In this document: positions 15,072 to 23,052 of the stretch, in pieces
How the letters are laid out: every line of letters begins with the position of its first letter
Numbering within the stretch: the stretch's first letter is position 1
Translations under genes and position numbers: made by a program
Notes under the pieces: model-generated
Seen by the model: the letters and a program-made list of their open reading frames with translations, nothing else
Databases searched by the model: none
What the model was told of the DNA's origin: nothing
Assembly: GCA_937952305.1 (NCBI GenBank)
Contig: CALFZO010000187.1
Coordinates: 62,001 to 126,000 of the forward strand
Origin: an uncultured Anaerolineales bacterium
GTDB lineage: Bacteria; Chloroflexota; Anaerolineae; Anaerolineales; UBA6663
DNA: 64,000 nt
Direction: 5' to 3'

Positions 15072-16214
15072 CTAAAGCGTGATCTCCCACAGGTAGCCGC
15101 TGCGGTGCGGGTGGTCGTTCTCACCCGCGTACAGGACGCCCTCTGGTGTGATGCTCACGTCGTGCACCTGCCAACATGCCTCGGCGCCGTCCGCTACAGG
15201 CCCCAGCAGCGTGTACTGCTCGGTGTGCGGGTCGAAGCGGATCACCTCGCAGCGGCCGGCTCGGCCAGTGACGCCGTAGGCCAGACCGTCCGGGGCCAGG
15301 CGCAGCGTCGTCAGCCGGCTCGGCCGATCGGCGATGGGCGTGCCCAGGTAGCGGCCCTGGCCGGTCTCGGTGTCCACGCGGTAGATCGAGCCATTGGCGC
15401 CGCTGGCGTACAGACGGCCGGCGCCCAGGTTGAACAGGCCCTCGACCTTGGCGTAGCCGTAGGCCCCGTCGGGCCGGGGCAGGCCCGCGTCCAGATACTG
15501 GATGCGGCCCTGGCGCGGGTCGTACTTGCCCAGGCGGTGGCCGTCCACGCCGGAGGCGTTCTGCCAGGCGCGCGTGACGTGCCAGCCGAACCAGACGCAG
15601 TCGTGGTGGTCCAGCTCCACGTTCTCGCCCTGGGCCATCACCATCCCGCTGCTGATCGGCCCCAGGTCCTTCGCCGTGCGCGTGGCCAGGTCGAAGCTGA
15701 AAAGCCGTTCAGGCGTGAAGGACTGGCCGTAGAGCACGCCGCGCGCCTGGTCCAGACAGATGCTCTGGATGTAGATGTGCGGCAGTGGGATGCCGATCTT
15801 CTCCAGCGCGCCGGTGGCCGGGTCATAACGGACGATGGCGCCGCCGGGCGCATCCCAGTAACGGTCGACGTCGTGCAGCAGGGCGATAGCCCCGTACAGG
15901 CAGCCGTCTTTTTCCCAGCGGACCAGCGAGCGGTGGAACTTGGCGTCCTGCGGGTGTGCGATGCGGCTGTAGCCCAGGTCCAGGAACTGCTCGGTCCGCC
16001 GGTCGTAGGCACGGAAGATGTCGGCGTCGAAGGACGTGATGCCCAGGTAGACGCGGTCGTCGGCGGAGTTGTGCAGGACGCTGTCGAAGCTGATCCAGCC
16101 CTGGCGCCAGCGCGGGTCGGCCAGGAACTGGTCGTACTCCCAGCGGTCCTCGATGTCGTCGAACCACTGGTTGCCGTAGTGTTCGGCGCGGTACTTCAGG
16201 GCGCGGATCTTCAT
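15072..16214 (-). CDS. Beta-propeller protein, paralog 1 of 3
   Basis: 380 residues from the ATG preceded by a strong GGAGG. Repeated units of the type V-Y-L-G-I-T-x-x-D-x-D-I-F...Y-D-R and R-Y-D-P-x-T-G mark a propeller of the YncE/SMP-30-like sort. It shares recognisable segments with the proteins at 30202 and 35328: an early LGIT or GLTA strand, a K-x-H-R-S-L-type segment, P-x-P-x-x-Y-I-Q-x-I, a D-x-x-R-x-x-x-Y-G turn and the C-terminal Y-L-W/F-x-I/C-x-L. No signal peptide is seen. It lies just downstream (44 bp) of the URO-D-type methyltransferase gene. The function is unknown. Confidence 0.8.
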   Translation of the reverse strand: MKIRALKYRAEHYGNQWFDDIEDRWEYDQFLADPRWRQGWISFDSVLHNSADDRVYLGITSFDADIFRAYDRRTEQFLDLGYSRIAHPQDAKFHRSLVRWEKDGCLYGAIALLHDVDRYWDAPGGAIVRYDPATGALEKIGIPLPHIYIQSICLDQARGVLYGQSFTPERLFSFDLATRTAKDLGPISSGMVMAQGENVELDHHDCVWFGWHVTRAWQNASGVDGHRLGKYDPRQGRIQYLDAGLPRPDGAYGYAKVEGLFNLGAGRLYASGANGSIYRVDTETGQGRYLGTPIADRPSRLTTLRLAPDGLAYGVTGRAGRCEVIRFDPHTEQYTLLGPVADGAEACWQVHDVSITPEGVLYAGENDHPHRSGYLWEITL

Positions 16215-16258
16215 GGTTGCCTCCAGCAGGTGGACGGATAGGAGATTGGGGGTGCGCC

Positions 16259-17326
16259 TCAGGCGCCGTAGCGGCGGTAGCGCTGGATGACCTCGAACAT
16301 AGACCAGACGTTGGCGTCCGGGGTGCGGGCGTCCAGGTTGATGGCGCACACGCCAGCGCGCTCCAGGTTCGGGCAGTTGCGCAGCAGGCCCTCGACGTCG
16401 GCCGCGATCTCGGCCGGCGTGGCGTTCAACATTCGCACCGGGCTGAGGCGCAGGCTGAAGAACGGCTCCGGCAGCGCCCGCCGGCAGGCGGCCACGTCTG
16501 AGCCCCAGCCGACGTCGTAGTAGATGGACGGCACGCGGGCATAGTGCTCGAGGTAGAGGTGCATGTTGACGCCGCAGTGATGGATGCCAAACGGCGTCAG
16601 GTGTTGGGCCAGGTACAGCTCGGGCGCGAGCAGGAAGGCTTCATAGGCCCGGGGCGAGATCATCTGCACAGTGCAGTTGCTATGCAGGAACATGGCCGGG
16701 TCGACGTGCGTGATCATGCGGTTGGTGGCCACGGCCACCGTGCCGGTGCGCGGCTTGACGAGTTCGGCCACGGCCAGCATGGCACGCGCACATACGTCCA
16801 GCAGGCGCCGCGCCAGGGCCGGGTTCTCCTGAAAGTCCAGGAAGATCTGCTGGCCGCGCAGCGAGAAAGCCAGGTTGAGCACGCCATCCAGGTCGAAGTC
16901 GCCCACCACGGCGCCGAACTCAGCCTGGAGCTCGTCCATCTGGGCGAGCAGGACGTTCATGGGCCAGGTGTTGGCGACGTCCGGCACTTCCAGGGCCAGC
17001 ACCTGCTCGTCGCTCAGGTTGGCATGCAGGACGCCCGGGGCGATATCGGGGTTGAACTCGATCTGGCAGCCCATCAGCGCCGGCATGACGAAGCCGCCGG
17101 CCACATGCCGCGAGCCGATGATGGGCCGAGGCGCCGGCCCGTTCTCGCCTAGACCCATCCCCCCAAAGCGCTCGCGCAACGCCTGGTTCATGGTCTGGTC
17201 GTTGCGCAGGCGCGTGTCCTTGTCTAGATAGAAGGCTTGGTCGAAGCGCAGGCCGTAGTGTTTATGCCACCAGGCCGGCATGAAGACCACTTCAACGGGC
17301 AGAAACCGATCCGGTTGCATGACCAC
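16259..17326 (-). CDS. Uroporphyrinogen-decarboxylase-like (URO-D) methyltransferase
   Basis: 355 residues. The URO-D-like barrel of corrinoid methyltransferases (MtaA/CmuA/MtbA branch) is indicated by FGIHHCGVNMH near residues 247-255, the His-x-Cys part of a zinc site that activates a thiol or substrate. FLDFQENPALARRLLD is another family-typical segment. It is too distant from HemE to be assigned to haem synthesis, and no haem gene is nearby. A cognate-type corrinoid protein is encoded at 31351. The neighbours are an M20 peptidase (start 7 bp from its stop) and a beta-propeller. The methyl donor is unknown. Confidence 0.8.
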   Translation of the reverse strand: MVMQPDRFLPVEVVFMPAWWHKHYGLRFDQAFYLDKDTRLRNDQTMNQALRERFGGMGLGENGPAPRPIIGSRHVAGGFVMPALMGCQIEFNPDIAPGVLHANLSDEQVLALEVPDVANTWPMNVLLAQMDELQAEFGAVVGDFDLDGVLNLAFSLRGQQIFLDFQENPALARRLLDVCARAMLAVAELVKPRTGTVAVATNRMITHVDPAMFLHSNCTVQMISPRAYEAFLLAPELYLAQHLTPFGIHHCGVNMHLYLEHYARVPSIYYDVGWGSDVAACRRALPEPFFSLRLSPVRMLNATPAEIAADVEGLLRNCPNLERAGVCAINLDARTPDANVWSMFEVIQRYRRYGA

Positions 17327-17332
17327 TCCTGC

Positions 17333-18646
17333 TTAAGCGTAGCCGCACCAATCTAGGATCGCGAGCGCCAGGGTCTTCACGTACGGGATCAACTCGTTGC
17401 AGATGTCGATGCGCTCATCCGGCTCATGGGCGGAGCCGGGGCCGTGCAGCACGTCGCCGACGCCAAAGCCCACCGCCGGCAGGCCGCCGTGCCGGGCCAA
17501 CATGTACAGGTCCGAGCGCGGGCCGCCGGTGACCCGAGCCGGCCGGCCGCAGGCGGCTGCGTAGGCCTGGCCCAATGTCTGGACGATAGGCGCGCCGGGG
17601 GCCACCTCGCACGGATCCATGAAGCGGTAGACCCATTCGGCGCGCGGGGGATAAACATCCGGCGCGCCGGCCGCTGCGTAGGCACGGGCGACGGCTTCAG
17701 CCACCTCGGCCTTGGAGTCGGTGCGCTCCTGGCCGGGCAGGGTGGTGGCGTACCCGCTCAGACCGTAGGCCGGGCCGTGGCTGAGCCAGTTCCAGCCCGG
17801 CAGCCCATCGGCCCAGTCGCGAAGTTCGATCGGCTCCTGGCGGAAGATCCAGGGTGTGCCGGCCGGATAGAAGGGATGCTGCCAGTAGCGGGCTTGCCAC
17901 GTCTGGCTGAGGTCGGTCAGGGCCGTGCGGCAAGCCGCCAGGACGCGCCGCATGGAGGGGGTGGGATGCGCGGCCTCCACCCGGCTCTGGATCAGGACGC
18001 GGAAAGGACCGCCGCCAGTGTTGGCGACCCACAGCTCAAAAGCCAATCCGTCACAATTGATGGCGGCGTCGCCGCGGAAGCCTTTTTCGACGATGGCCAG
18101 CAAGCCGTTGCCGCCCGCGAACTCTTCATCAACGTAGCTGCTGAGAATCAGGTCGCCGCGCAGGCGGAAGCCGGCCCGTTGGAGGGCGAGTGTAGCCGTC
18201 AGCAGGCTGGCGAGGCCATCCTTGTCGTCCACTGCGCCGCGCCCGTAGAGGTAGCCGGCGCGGATCTCGGCCCCGAAAGGGGCAACGGTCCAGCGGGTCA
18301 GGTCACCCACCGGAACGACATCGGCGTGGGCGGCCAGGTGAAGGGAGCGCCCACCGCCCAGGCCGGCGCGGGTGCCAACCACATTCGGCCGGTCCGTGTA
18401 GTCTCGTCCGGGCAGGTAAGCTGGATGATCGGCGAGCCCCGGCACTTCGTCGGGCGTGAAAGTAGCGACGGTCAGCCCCAGGCCGCGCATGTAGTCAGCG
18501 ATGAACGCCTGGCATGGGCCCTCACGGCCCCAGGGTGGTTCGTTGACGCTGTCGAACCGGATCAGGGCCTGGGCCAGCGCCACAATCTCGGCCTCCATCT
18601 CATTAACCTGGCCCAGTACTCGTTCCGAATCCCTTACATCCATCAC
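17333..18646 (-). CDS. M20-family metallopeptidase/deacylase
   Basis: 437 residues. The di-zinc site is visible: His107 and Asp109 in AAHADVVPVG, Asp140-Asp141 in RGAVDDKDG, and the Glu pair in YVDEEFAGGNG near 173-181. M20 enzymes (ArgE/DapE/carboxypeptidase G2 type) hydrolyse N-acyl or dipeptide bonds. It is the first gene of a six-gene minus-strand operon behind a near-consensus promoter. The start could be 18646 or the ATG one codon later. In this setting an N-acyl amino-sugar or N-acyl amino acid is a reasonable substrate guess. Confidence 0.88.
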   Translation of the reverse strand: MMDVRDSERVLGQVNEMEAEIVALAQALIRFDSVNEPPWGREGPCQAFIADYMRGLGLTVATFTPDEVPGLADHPAYLPGRDYTDRPNVVGTRAGLGGGRSLHLAAHADVVPVGDLTRWTVAPFGAEIRAGYLYGRGAVDDKDGLASLLTATLALQRAGFRLRGDLILSSYVDEEFAGGNGLLAIVEKGFRGDAAINCDGLAFELWVANTGGGPFRVLIQSRVEAAHPTPSMRRVLAACRTALTDLSQTWQARYWQHPFYPAGTPWIFRQEPIELRDWADGLPGWNWLSHGPAYGLSGYATTLPGQERTDSKAEVAEAVARAYAAAGAPDVYPPRAEWVYRFMDPCEVAPGAPIVQTLGQAYAAACGRPARVTGGPRSDLYMLARHGGLPAVGFGVGDVLHGPGSAHEPDERIDICNELIPYVKTLALAILDWCGYA

Positions 18647-18661
18647 AGGTCTTCTGTAAGT

Positions 18662-18681
18662 TTATATTAAGCCTATAATAA
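18662..18681. promoter_or_regulatory. AT-rich imperfect palindrome, possible operator
   Basis: A 20-bp element with dyad symmetry at 14 of 20 positions lies just downstream of the -10 of the minus-strand promoter, where a repressor would block transcription. It is a candidate site for one of the ROK or IclR regulators in the window. Confidence 0.3.
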
Positions 18682-18686
18682 GTCTC

Positions 18687-18715
18687 AGTATATCAGCCTG
18701 ACAGGGGCGTGTCAA
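18687..18715 (-). promoter_or_regulatory. Near-consensus promoter for the 18646-12644 operon
   Basis: TTGACA (18710-18715, minus strand) and TATACT (18687-18692) with a 17-bp spacer match the sigma-70 consensus almost fully. The M20 start codon is about 40 nt downstream of the -10. Confidence 0.75.
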
Positions 18716-18728
18716 AGCGCCGCATTGG

Positions 18729-18757
18729 TTGACTGTGCCGGTGAATACTCATATACT
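18729..18757 (+). promoter_or_regulatory. Near-consensus promoter for the amidohydrolase at 18788
   Basis: TTGACT (18729-18734) and TATACT (18752-18757) with a 17-bp spacer. The -35 lies only 13 bp from the -35 of the divergent minus-strand promoter, so the two may be controlled together. Confidence 0.7.
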
Positions 18758-18787
18758 CGCTTAGATTATTAGAGAGATTGAAAAAAC

Positions 18788-19561
18788 ATGGCTGATATGA
18801 CTGACCGTTGCATCGACGTACACTGTTATCACGGCAAGTGGGGCTTTCCGATCCTCACGCTGAGCACGGCTGATGTGCTGGCCTTGATGCAGCGGGGGAA
18901 TGCGGAAAAGGCGATCCTGATGTCGGCCCGGGCTATCCAATATGACCTGGTGGCCGGCAATGCCGAGTTAGCGGAGGCCATCGCACCGCATCCCGGCCTC
19001 TACGGCTACGTTTACATTAATATGCATTACCCGGAACAATCGTTGGCCGAGATGGAGAAATATCTGCGGACCGACAAGTTCGTCGGGGTCAAGTATCAGG
19101 GCGAGTATTCGCGAGCGGCGGCCAGCGCGCCCGAGAACCGCGAAATCTTTACCCTCCTGGAGCGTGTCTACCGCAAGCCGCTGCTGATCCATTCCTGGGG
19201 TCTGCCCGAACACGGCAACGCCGTCGCCTACAGCCTGCCCGCGCAGATCCTGGAACTGGCGCTGGCACACCCCGACCTAAAGATCGTGATGGGGCACATG
19301 GGTGGCACGGAGTGGATGGCCGGCATCCGCGCGGCGCAACAGGCGCCCAATCTTTACCTGGACACCTGCGCTTCCTACGCCGACCGCGACAAGGTCGGCG
19401 TGGCCGCGAAGATGCTCGGGCCAGAGCGGGTGCTGTTCGGATCGGGGGCGACGGAGGGCAGCCTCTTCATGCAGAAGGCCGCCATCCTGGATGCGGATCT
19501 GAGCGACGCCGCCAAGCACATGGTGTTGTACGGAGCCGCGCAGCGCGTGTTCAATCTGTGA
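18788..19561 (+). CDS. Amidohydrolase_2-family protein with altered metal site
   Basis: 257 residues. The barrel pattern is clear: IDVHCYHGKWG at the N-terminus, PLLIHSWG, IVMGHMGGTEW and VLFGSGATEG at the C-terminus. Two deviations matter. The first motif is H-x-x-H instead of H-x-H, and the final G-S-D is G-S-G. The usual K-x-H of strand 4 reads GVKYQGE. Activity by the usual mechanism is thus uncertain. It is a single gene with its own promoter and converges on a ROK gene. Confidence 0.8.
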   Translation: MADMTDRCIDVHCYHGKWGFPILTLSTADVLALMQRGNAEKAILMSARAIQYDLVAGNAELAEAIAPHPGLYGYVYINMHYPEQSLAEMEKYLRTDKFVGVKYQGEYSRAAASAPENREIFTLLERVYRKPLLIHSWGLPEHGNAVAYSLPAQILELALAHPDLKIVMGHMGGTEWMAGIRAAQQAPNLYLDTCASYADRDKVGVAAKMLGPERVLFGSGATEGSLFMQKAAILDADLSDAAKHMVLYGAAQRVFNL

Positions 19562-19578
19562 AGGCCGGTCCGCGCCGC

Positions 19579-20814
19579 TCAGCTTAACTTCAACAGGCTG
19601 GCGGGCAGCAGGCCGTTCTGGATCATCACCAGCGCCGCGGCGCCGATGGCGGGCGCCTCCGTGCCGAGCTCAGCCGGCACGATCCGCACGCGCTGGCCGG
19701 CAGTCGTCGGGGCGCGCAGGTGCACGATGCGCCGGATGGGTTCGAGCAGGGGCGCGCCGGCGCGGATCACGCCGCCGCCCAGGATCACCAGGTCCGGGTT
19801 GAGCAGGCTGACCAGCGTTGCAATGCCGATGCCCAGATAGCGCCCGGTCTGCTCCATCACCTGGGCGGCCAGGGCATCACCAGCCACGGCTGCCTCGGCG
19901 ATCAGGCCCACCGTGATCTGGTCCAGGTCGCCGTGGACCATGTCCAGCAGTGCCGAACGGGCGCCTTGCTTGATCTGCCGGATCGCCTGGCCCGTGATGG
20001 CGGAGGCGGAGGCCATCTTCGTCAGGCAGCCGTAATTGCCGCAATGACATTGAGGCCCCTCCGGGTCCACCAGGATATGTTCGATCTCGCCCGCTGCGTT
20101 GTCCGGCCCCCGAAACAGGGCCCCGTCGATGATGAGGCCTGCCCCCAGCCCGCGGCCGACTTTGACGCAGACTACGTTGAGAGCGCCCCGGCCGGCGCCG
20201 AACAGCCCTTCGCCGATGGCCAGGGCGCTGTCGTCCTCTTCGATGCAGATCGGCAGGCTGAACTGTTCCGCCAGCCGATCACGCAGCGGCAGGTCTTGCC
20301 AACCCCAGTTGATCGACTCGATCACGCGCCCGCGCTCAACGTCCACCAATCCGGGAACAGCCAGGCCGATCCCGGCCAACCGGTCCGGCGGCACTGGTGC
20401 CCCCGCCATCAACTCACCGATCGCGTCGTTCACCAGCGGCAGAACTTCGGCGGCCGCATCCAGGCGGTAAGTGCGGGTCACACTCAGGCCGGTGCTGCCG
20501 TCCAGGTAGACCACGACGCCGGTCACCTGGGTGCTGCGGATGGTGAGGCCGATGGCGGCGTAGGCGCGTGGGTTGAACACGAACAGCATCGGCCGCCGGC
20601 CGCCTTCTGATGGGCCGATGCCGTGCTCCTTGGCCAGGCCCTGCTGGACGAGTTCTTCGGTGATGGAGAAGACCGTCGCAGGCGTAAGATGGGTTAGGCG
20701 CGCCAGGGCAGTGCGCGAGATCGGGCCGCGCTCCATGATCAGTTTCAGGATGGCGTCGCGATTCAGGCGCCGCACAAGCTGGACATCGCCGGTCGTTGGT
20801 TGGTTGCGGGTCAT
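19579..20814 (-). CDS. ROK-family transcriptional regulator
   Basis: 411 residues: an N-terminal winged HTH (LNRDAILKLIMERGPISRT, then TPATVFSITEELV) and a ROK domain with the zinc cluster C-H-C-G-N-Y-G-C. The GEIEH motif precedes it. It overlaps the acetyltransferase gene upstream by 4 bp (ATGA), so the two are co-translated. The target is unknown. It probably controls its own operon or the neighbouring divergent genes in response to a sugar ligand. Confidence 0.88.
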   Translation of the reverse strand: MTRNQPTTGDVQLVRRLNRDAILKLIMERGPISRTALARLTHLTPATVFSITEELVQQGLAKEHGIGPSEGGRRPMLFVFNPRAYAAIGLTIRSTQVTGVVVYLDGSTGLSVTRTYRLDAAAEVLPLVNDAIGELMAGAPVPPDRLAGIGLAVPGLVDVERGRVIESINWGWQDLPLRDRLAEQFSLPICIEEDDSALAIGEGLFGAGRGALNVVCVKVGRGLGAGLIIDGALFRGPDNAAGEIEHILVDPEGPQCHCGNYGCLTKMASASAITGQAIRQIKQGARSALLDMVHGDLDQITVGLIAEAAVAGDALAAQVMEQTGRYLGIGIATLVSLLNPDLVILGGGVIRAGAPLLEPIRRIVHLRAPTTAGQRVRIVPAELGTEAPAIGAAALVMIQNGLLPASLLKLS

Positions 20815-21689
20815 GTTTTTTCCGCCGGGAGGCCGGCCGGGGTCAGAGCCGCCGCGCTGCCCGGGAGGAAGCTCCGGGCCCAGGCGCAGTACGCACAGCC
20901 CAGCCGGTCACATAGCAGCCCGTCCGGCTGGCGCTGCAGAAACGCGACCGTGGCGTCGATCAGGGGTTGGGCGGGCATGCGACGGCAACGTGCGCGGCCG
21001 AGCTGGCCGAATGTGATCAGGCCACGCTCAACCAACCACGGCTCCAACTTTGTGAAGCCAGCGCTGTCGCCGGGATAGTCTGTCAGTGGCACCCACACGG
21101 GCGCCTGGCCGGGCACGAGCACCTCGCGGCCGGCCGGCCGGTCCGGGCGCGGCCGGCCCCAATACGGGACGCGGGCGTAGGCTTCGCCGGTGTGGATGGT
21201 GGTGTTCGTCGCCTGGGAGACGCCCAGCAAGAGCACCTGCCCGCCCAGCTGGGCCAGCCGGTCGAACGGGCTGCCCAGGCCGACGGCCGAAGCGCGCAGA
21301 TGTCCATCGGTCAGCCGGCGGGCGGCGGGGCCGAGCGCCACGACGGGGTGAGAGGGATGGAGGCTGAGTTGAGCCCCGGGCCATGCGCGCAGCTCACACG
21401 GGATCGCGCCGGTGTACGGGAGCGGCGGCCTGGCCCAATCGAGGGCGCCTTCGTAAAGCGGGAAGAAGTAGGGCGCTAACAGGGTGCCGGCCGGCCCGAT
21501 CACGTCCAGCAGAGCCATGATGACTGCCTCGGCTCCGCCCTCCACCTGGCCCAGGCTGGAGAGGGCCGAATGCACGGCGACATTGTCACCGGGCTGCAGC
21601 CCGAGCTGGCGCAGGCCCTCCACCAGCTGAGCCCGGGTCAGGGTCGCGAACGGAAGCGTCGGCTCGATATCGATGTCGGCTTTGGACAT
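20811..21689 (-). CDS. AAC(3)-fold N-acetyltransferase (Antibiotic_NAT family)
   Basis: 292 residues from the ATG that follows a promoter. The family signature is clear: LVEGLRQLGLQPGDNVAVHSALSS... (His40), GGAEAVIMALLD, the HTGEAYARVPYW segment and a C-terminal region with three Cys (CDRLGCAYC). Members transfer acetyl from acetyl-CoA to an amine. Clinical members inactivate aminoglycosides, but the broader family (YokD-like) is common in environmental bacteria. Co-translation with a sugar-responsive ROK regulator points to a sugar-derived amine rather than a resistance role. Confidence 0.85.
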   Translation of the reverse strand: MSKADIDIEPTLPFATLTRAQLVEGLRQLGLQPGDNVAVHSALSSLGQVEGGAEAVIMALLDVIGPAGTLLAPYFFPLYEGALDWARPPLPYTGAIPCELRAWPGAQLSLHPSHPVVALGPAARRLTDGHLRASAVGLGSPFDRLAQLGGQVLLLGVSQATNTTIHTGEAYARVPYWGRPRPDRPAGREVLVPGQAPVWVPLTDYPGDSAGFTKLEPWLVERGLITFGQLGRARCRRMPAQPLIDATVAFLQRQPDGLLCDRLGCAYCAWARSFLPGSAAALTPAGLPAEKT

Positions 21690-21720
21690 GGGCGCTGGGT
21701 TCGGGTACGAACCGCCGCGT

Positions 21721-21749
21721 AGTCTAAGACCCGGCCCGGCGCGTGTCAA
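21721..21749 (-). promoter_or_regulatory. Promoter for the acetyltransferase-ROK operon
   Basis: TTGACA (21744-21749, minus strand) and TAGACT (21721-21726) with a 17-bp spacer. It would give a leader of about 25 nt before the start at 21689, and it lies after the end of the C45 peptidase gene. Confidence 0.5.
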
Positions 21750-21765
21750 GCGCAGGCCGCGCGGG

Positions 21766-22806
21766 TCACAGCGTGTACTCGACGTAGGTCTCGCAGCCGT
21801 AGCCTTCGGCCGCCATCAGAACACGTTGCTGTGGCAGCATGATCATGGCGATGGAGGTGTGCAGGTCGGCGGCCCCATGCTGGCAGATGCCACCGGGCGT
21901 GGCATGGTCGGCCAGCAGCGCCTTCAGACCGGTCGTCGAGCGCGGCAGTTGGTCGGCCAGCGCGCGCGCCCGCTGGGCCCGCGCCAGGCTGTTGGCCTGG
22001 AACTCGTTCGCGTCGTTCTGATCGCCGGGCGGCGCGGTCGCGGAAGCCAACGCCGCTACCTCGGTGCATTGCGGGTGGTTGGTGCGCACCGTCGGCTGGT
22101 GGGCCTCCCGGCGCACGGCGCGCTGGGAGGGGGTGTTTTCCAGGATGGTGATATCGCCCGATGTTAGATCGGCCAGGGTCGCCGTGCAGCCGTAGCCGCA
22201 CAACGGATGCCGGTCGGCCAAAGCCAGAACCTCGGCCACGGTAGCGCACTGAGACAGGGCCAGGCGCAGGAAGAGCAGCGAGGGCAGGCCGTCCGGGCGC
22301 CGCGGTCCGAGGGGCGGCAGGCCGGTCATGGCGATGGCCAGGCCGGCCGAGTTCAGACCACCCTGGTTCCAGGCGGTGCCGGCGTAGGCGTAATGAAGGG
22401 AAGGATAACCCGTCTGCGGCCGCAGACGGAACAGCGCCTCGAAGGGGCGCTCTGCCAGAACGACGTCGTCGGTTTTGGCGACCAGCGGCCCTTCCGGCGT
22501 GTTGGGCAGACCGATGGCCGTACAATAGGCCGGGCCGGACGGATGATCGACTGCGAGGTCGTAGGCTACGTTCAGATCCAGCACGGCCTCGAAGGGCAAG
22601 CCGGCCCCGACCGCGATGCCGCGCAGCTCCTCGAGGAGGTCCGGTGCGCGTCGTTCGAGCCCGGCCAGGATCGCCTGGCGGGCCGGCGCGCCGGCCACAG
22701 CCGGCGGCGTGACCTGCCGGATGACGCGCGGGATCAGGTCTGGCAGGGTGCGACCGTGACTTTCGCCAATCTCGAAGGGCGAGCCGGATAGCATCAGATG
22801 TTCCAT
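21766..22806 (-). CDS. C45-family (isopenicillin N acyltransferase-like) Ntn hydrolase
   Basis: 346 residues from the ATG behind GGAG. The candidate nucleophile is Cys95 in GPAYCTAIGL, which would become the N-terminus after self-cleavage. Later segments LVAKTDDVV, YAGTAWNQGGLNSAGLAIAM and VRTNHPQ are typical of the acyl-CoA:6-APA acyltransferase (AAT) family. The family makes or breaks amide bonds of small molecules or peptides. It lies upstream of the acetyltransferase on the same strand but has a promoter in between, so co-regulation is possible but not certain. Confidence 0.83.
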   Translation of the reverse strand: MEHLMLSGSPFEIGESHGRTLPDLIPRVIRQVTPPAVAGAPARQAILAGLERRAPDLLEELRGIAVGAGLPFEAVLDLNVAYDLAVDHPSGPAYCTAIGLPNTPEGPLVAKTDDVVLAERPFEALFRLRPQTGYPSLHYAYAGTAWNQGGLNSAGLAIAMTGLPPLGPRRPDGLPSLLFLRLALSQCATVAEVLALADRHPLCGYGCTATLADLTSGDITILENTPSQRAVRREAHQPTVRTNHPQCTEVAALASATAPPGDQNDANEFQANSLARAQRARALADQLPRSTTGLKALLADHATPGGICQHGAADLHTSIAMIMLPQQRVLMAAEGYGCETYVEYTL

Positions 22807-22856
22807 GAGACTCCAGGCGGGCGGATCGCGGCCCCCATCCGCCAACGCGGTTTCAG

Positions 22857-22883
22857 TGTATATGCCCTGTGAGCACAGGGCAA
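22857..22883 (-). promoter_or_regulatory. Possible promoter with embedded inverted repeat, C45 peptidase gene
   Basis: On the minus strand TTGCCC (22878-22883) stands upstream of TATACA/TACACT (around 22855-22862). A 20-bp inverted repeat (TGCCCTGTG, two bases, CACAGGGCA at 22863-22882) fills the spacer, as expected of a repressor site. The promoter elements themselves are weak. Confidence 0.35.
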
Positions 22884-22916
22884 GCCGGGACCTCGCGTTC
22901 GCGGGTGTCGCCCCGG

Positions 22917-22934
22917 TCCCGGCCTTCGCCGGGA
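22917..22934. repeat. Short hairpin repeat element, copy A
   Basis: A perfect 7-bp stem (TCCCGGC/GCCGGGA) around a CTTC (GAAG on the other strand) tetraloop, in the 246-bp gap between divergent genes. It resembles the widespread bacterial intergenic element with a C-C-G-G-C-G-A-A-x-G-C-C-G-G core. A second hairpin (GCCAGGC/GCCTGGC) lies at 22951-22976. I see no clear promoter for the plus-strand operon in this gap. Confidence 0.5.
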
Positions 22935-23052
22935 TAAACTCCAGCCAGGGGCCAGGCTCAGCCAGAATGGCCTGGCTGGCGCTCCTGAGCACAGCGGCGC
23001 GAACATGATCGTCAGAGGCGGGTCAGGTCTTTCTCAACCAGGAGGGTCCTTC

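Noticed and set aside
16259..17326. HemE (haem synthesis uroporphyrinogen decarboxylase)
   Set aside because: The His-x-Cys zinc-type motif and lack of haem genes nearby fit the corrinoid methyltransferase branch instead.
20811..21689. Aminoglycoside resistance gene
   Set aside because: Only family-level motifs are present, and operon context with a sugar regulator argues for metabolism.
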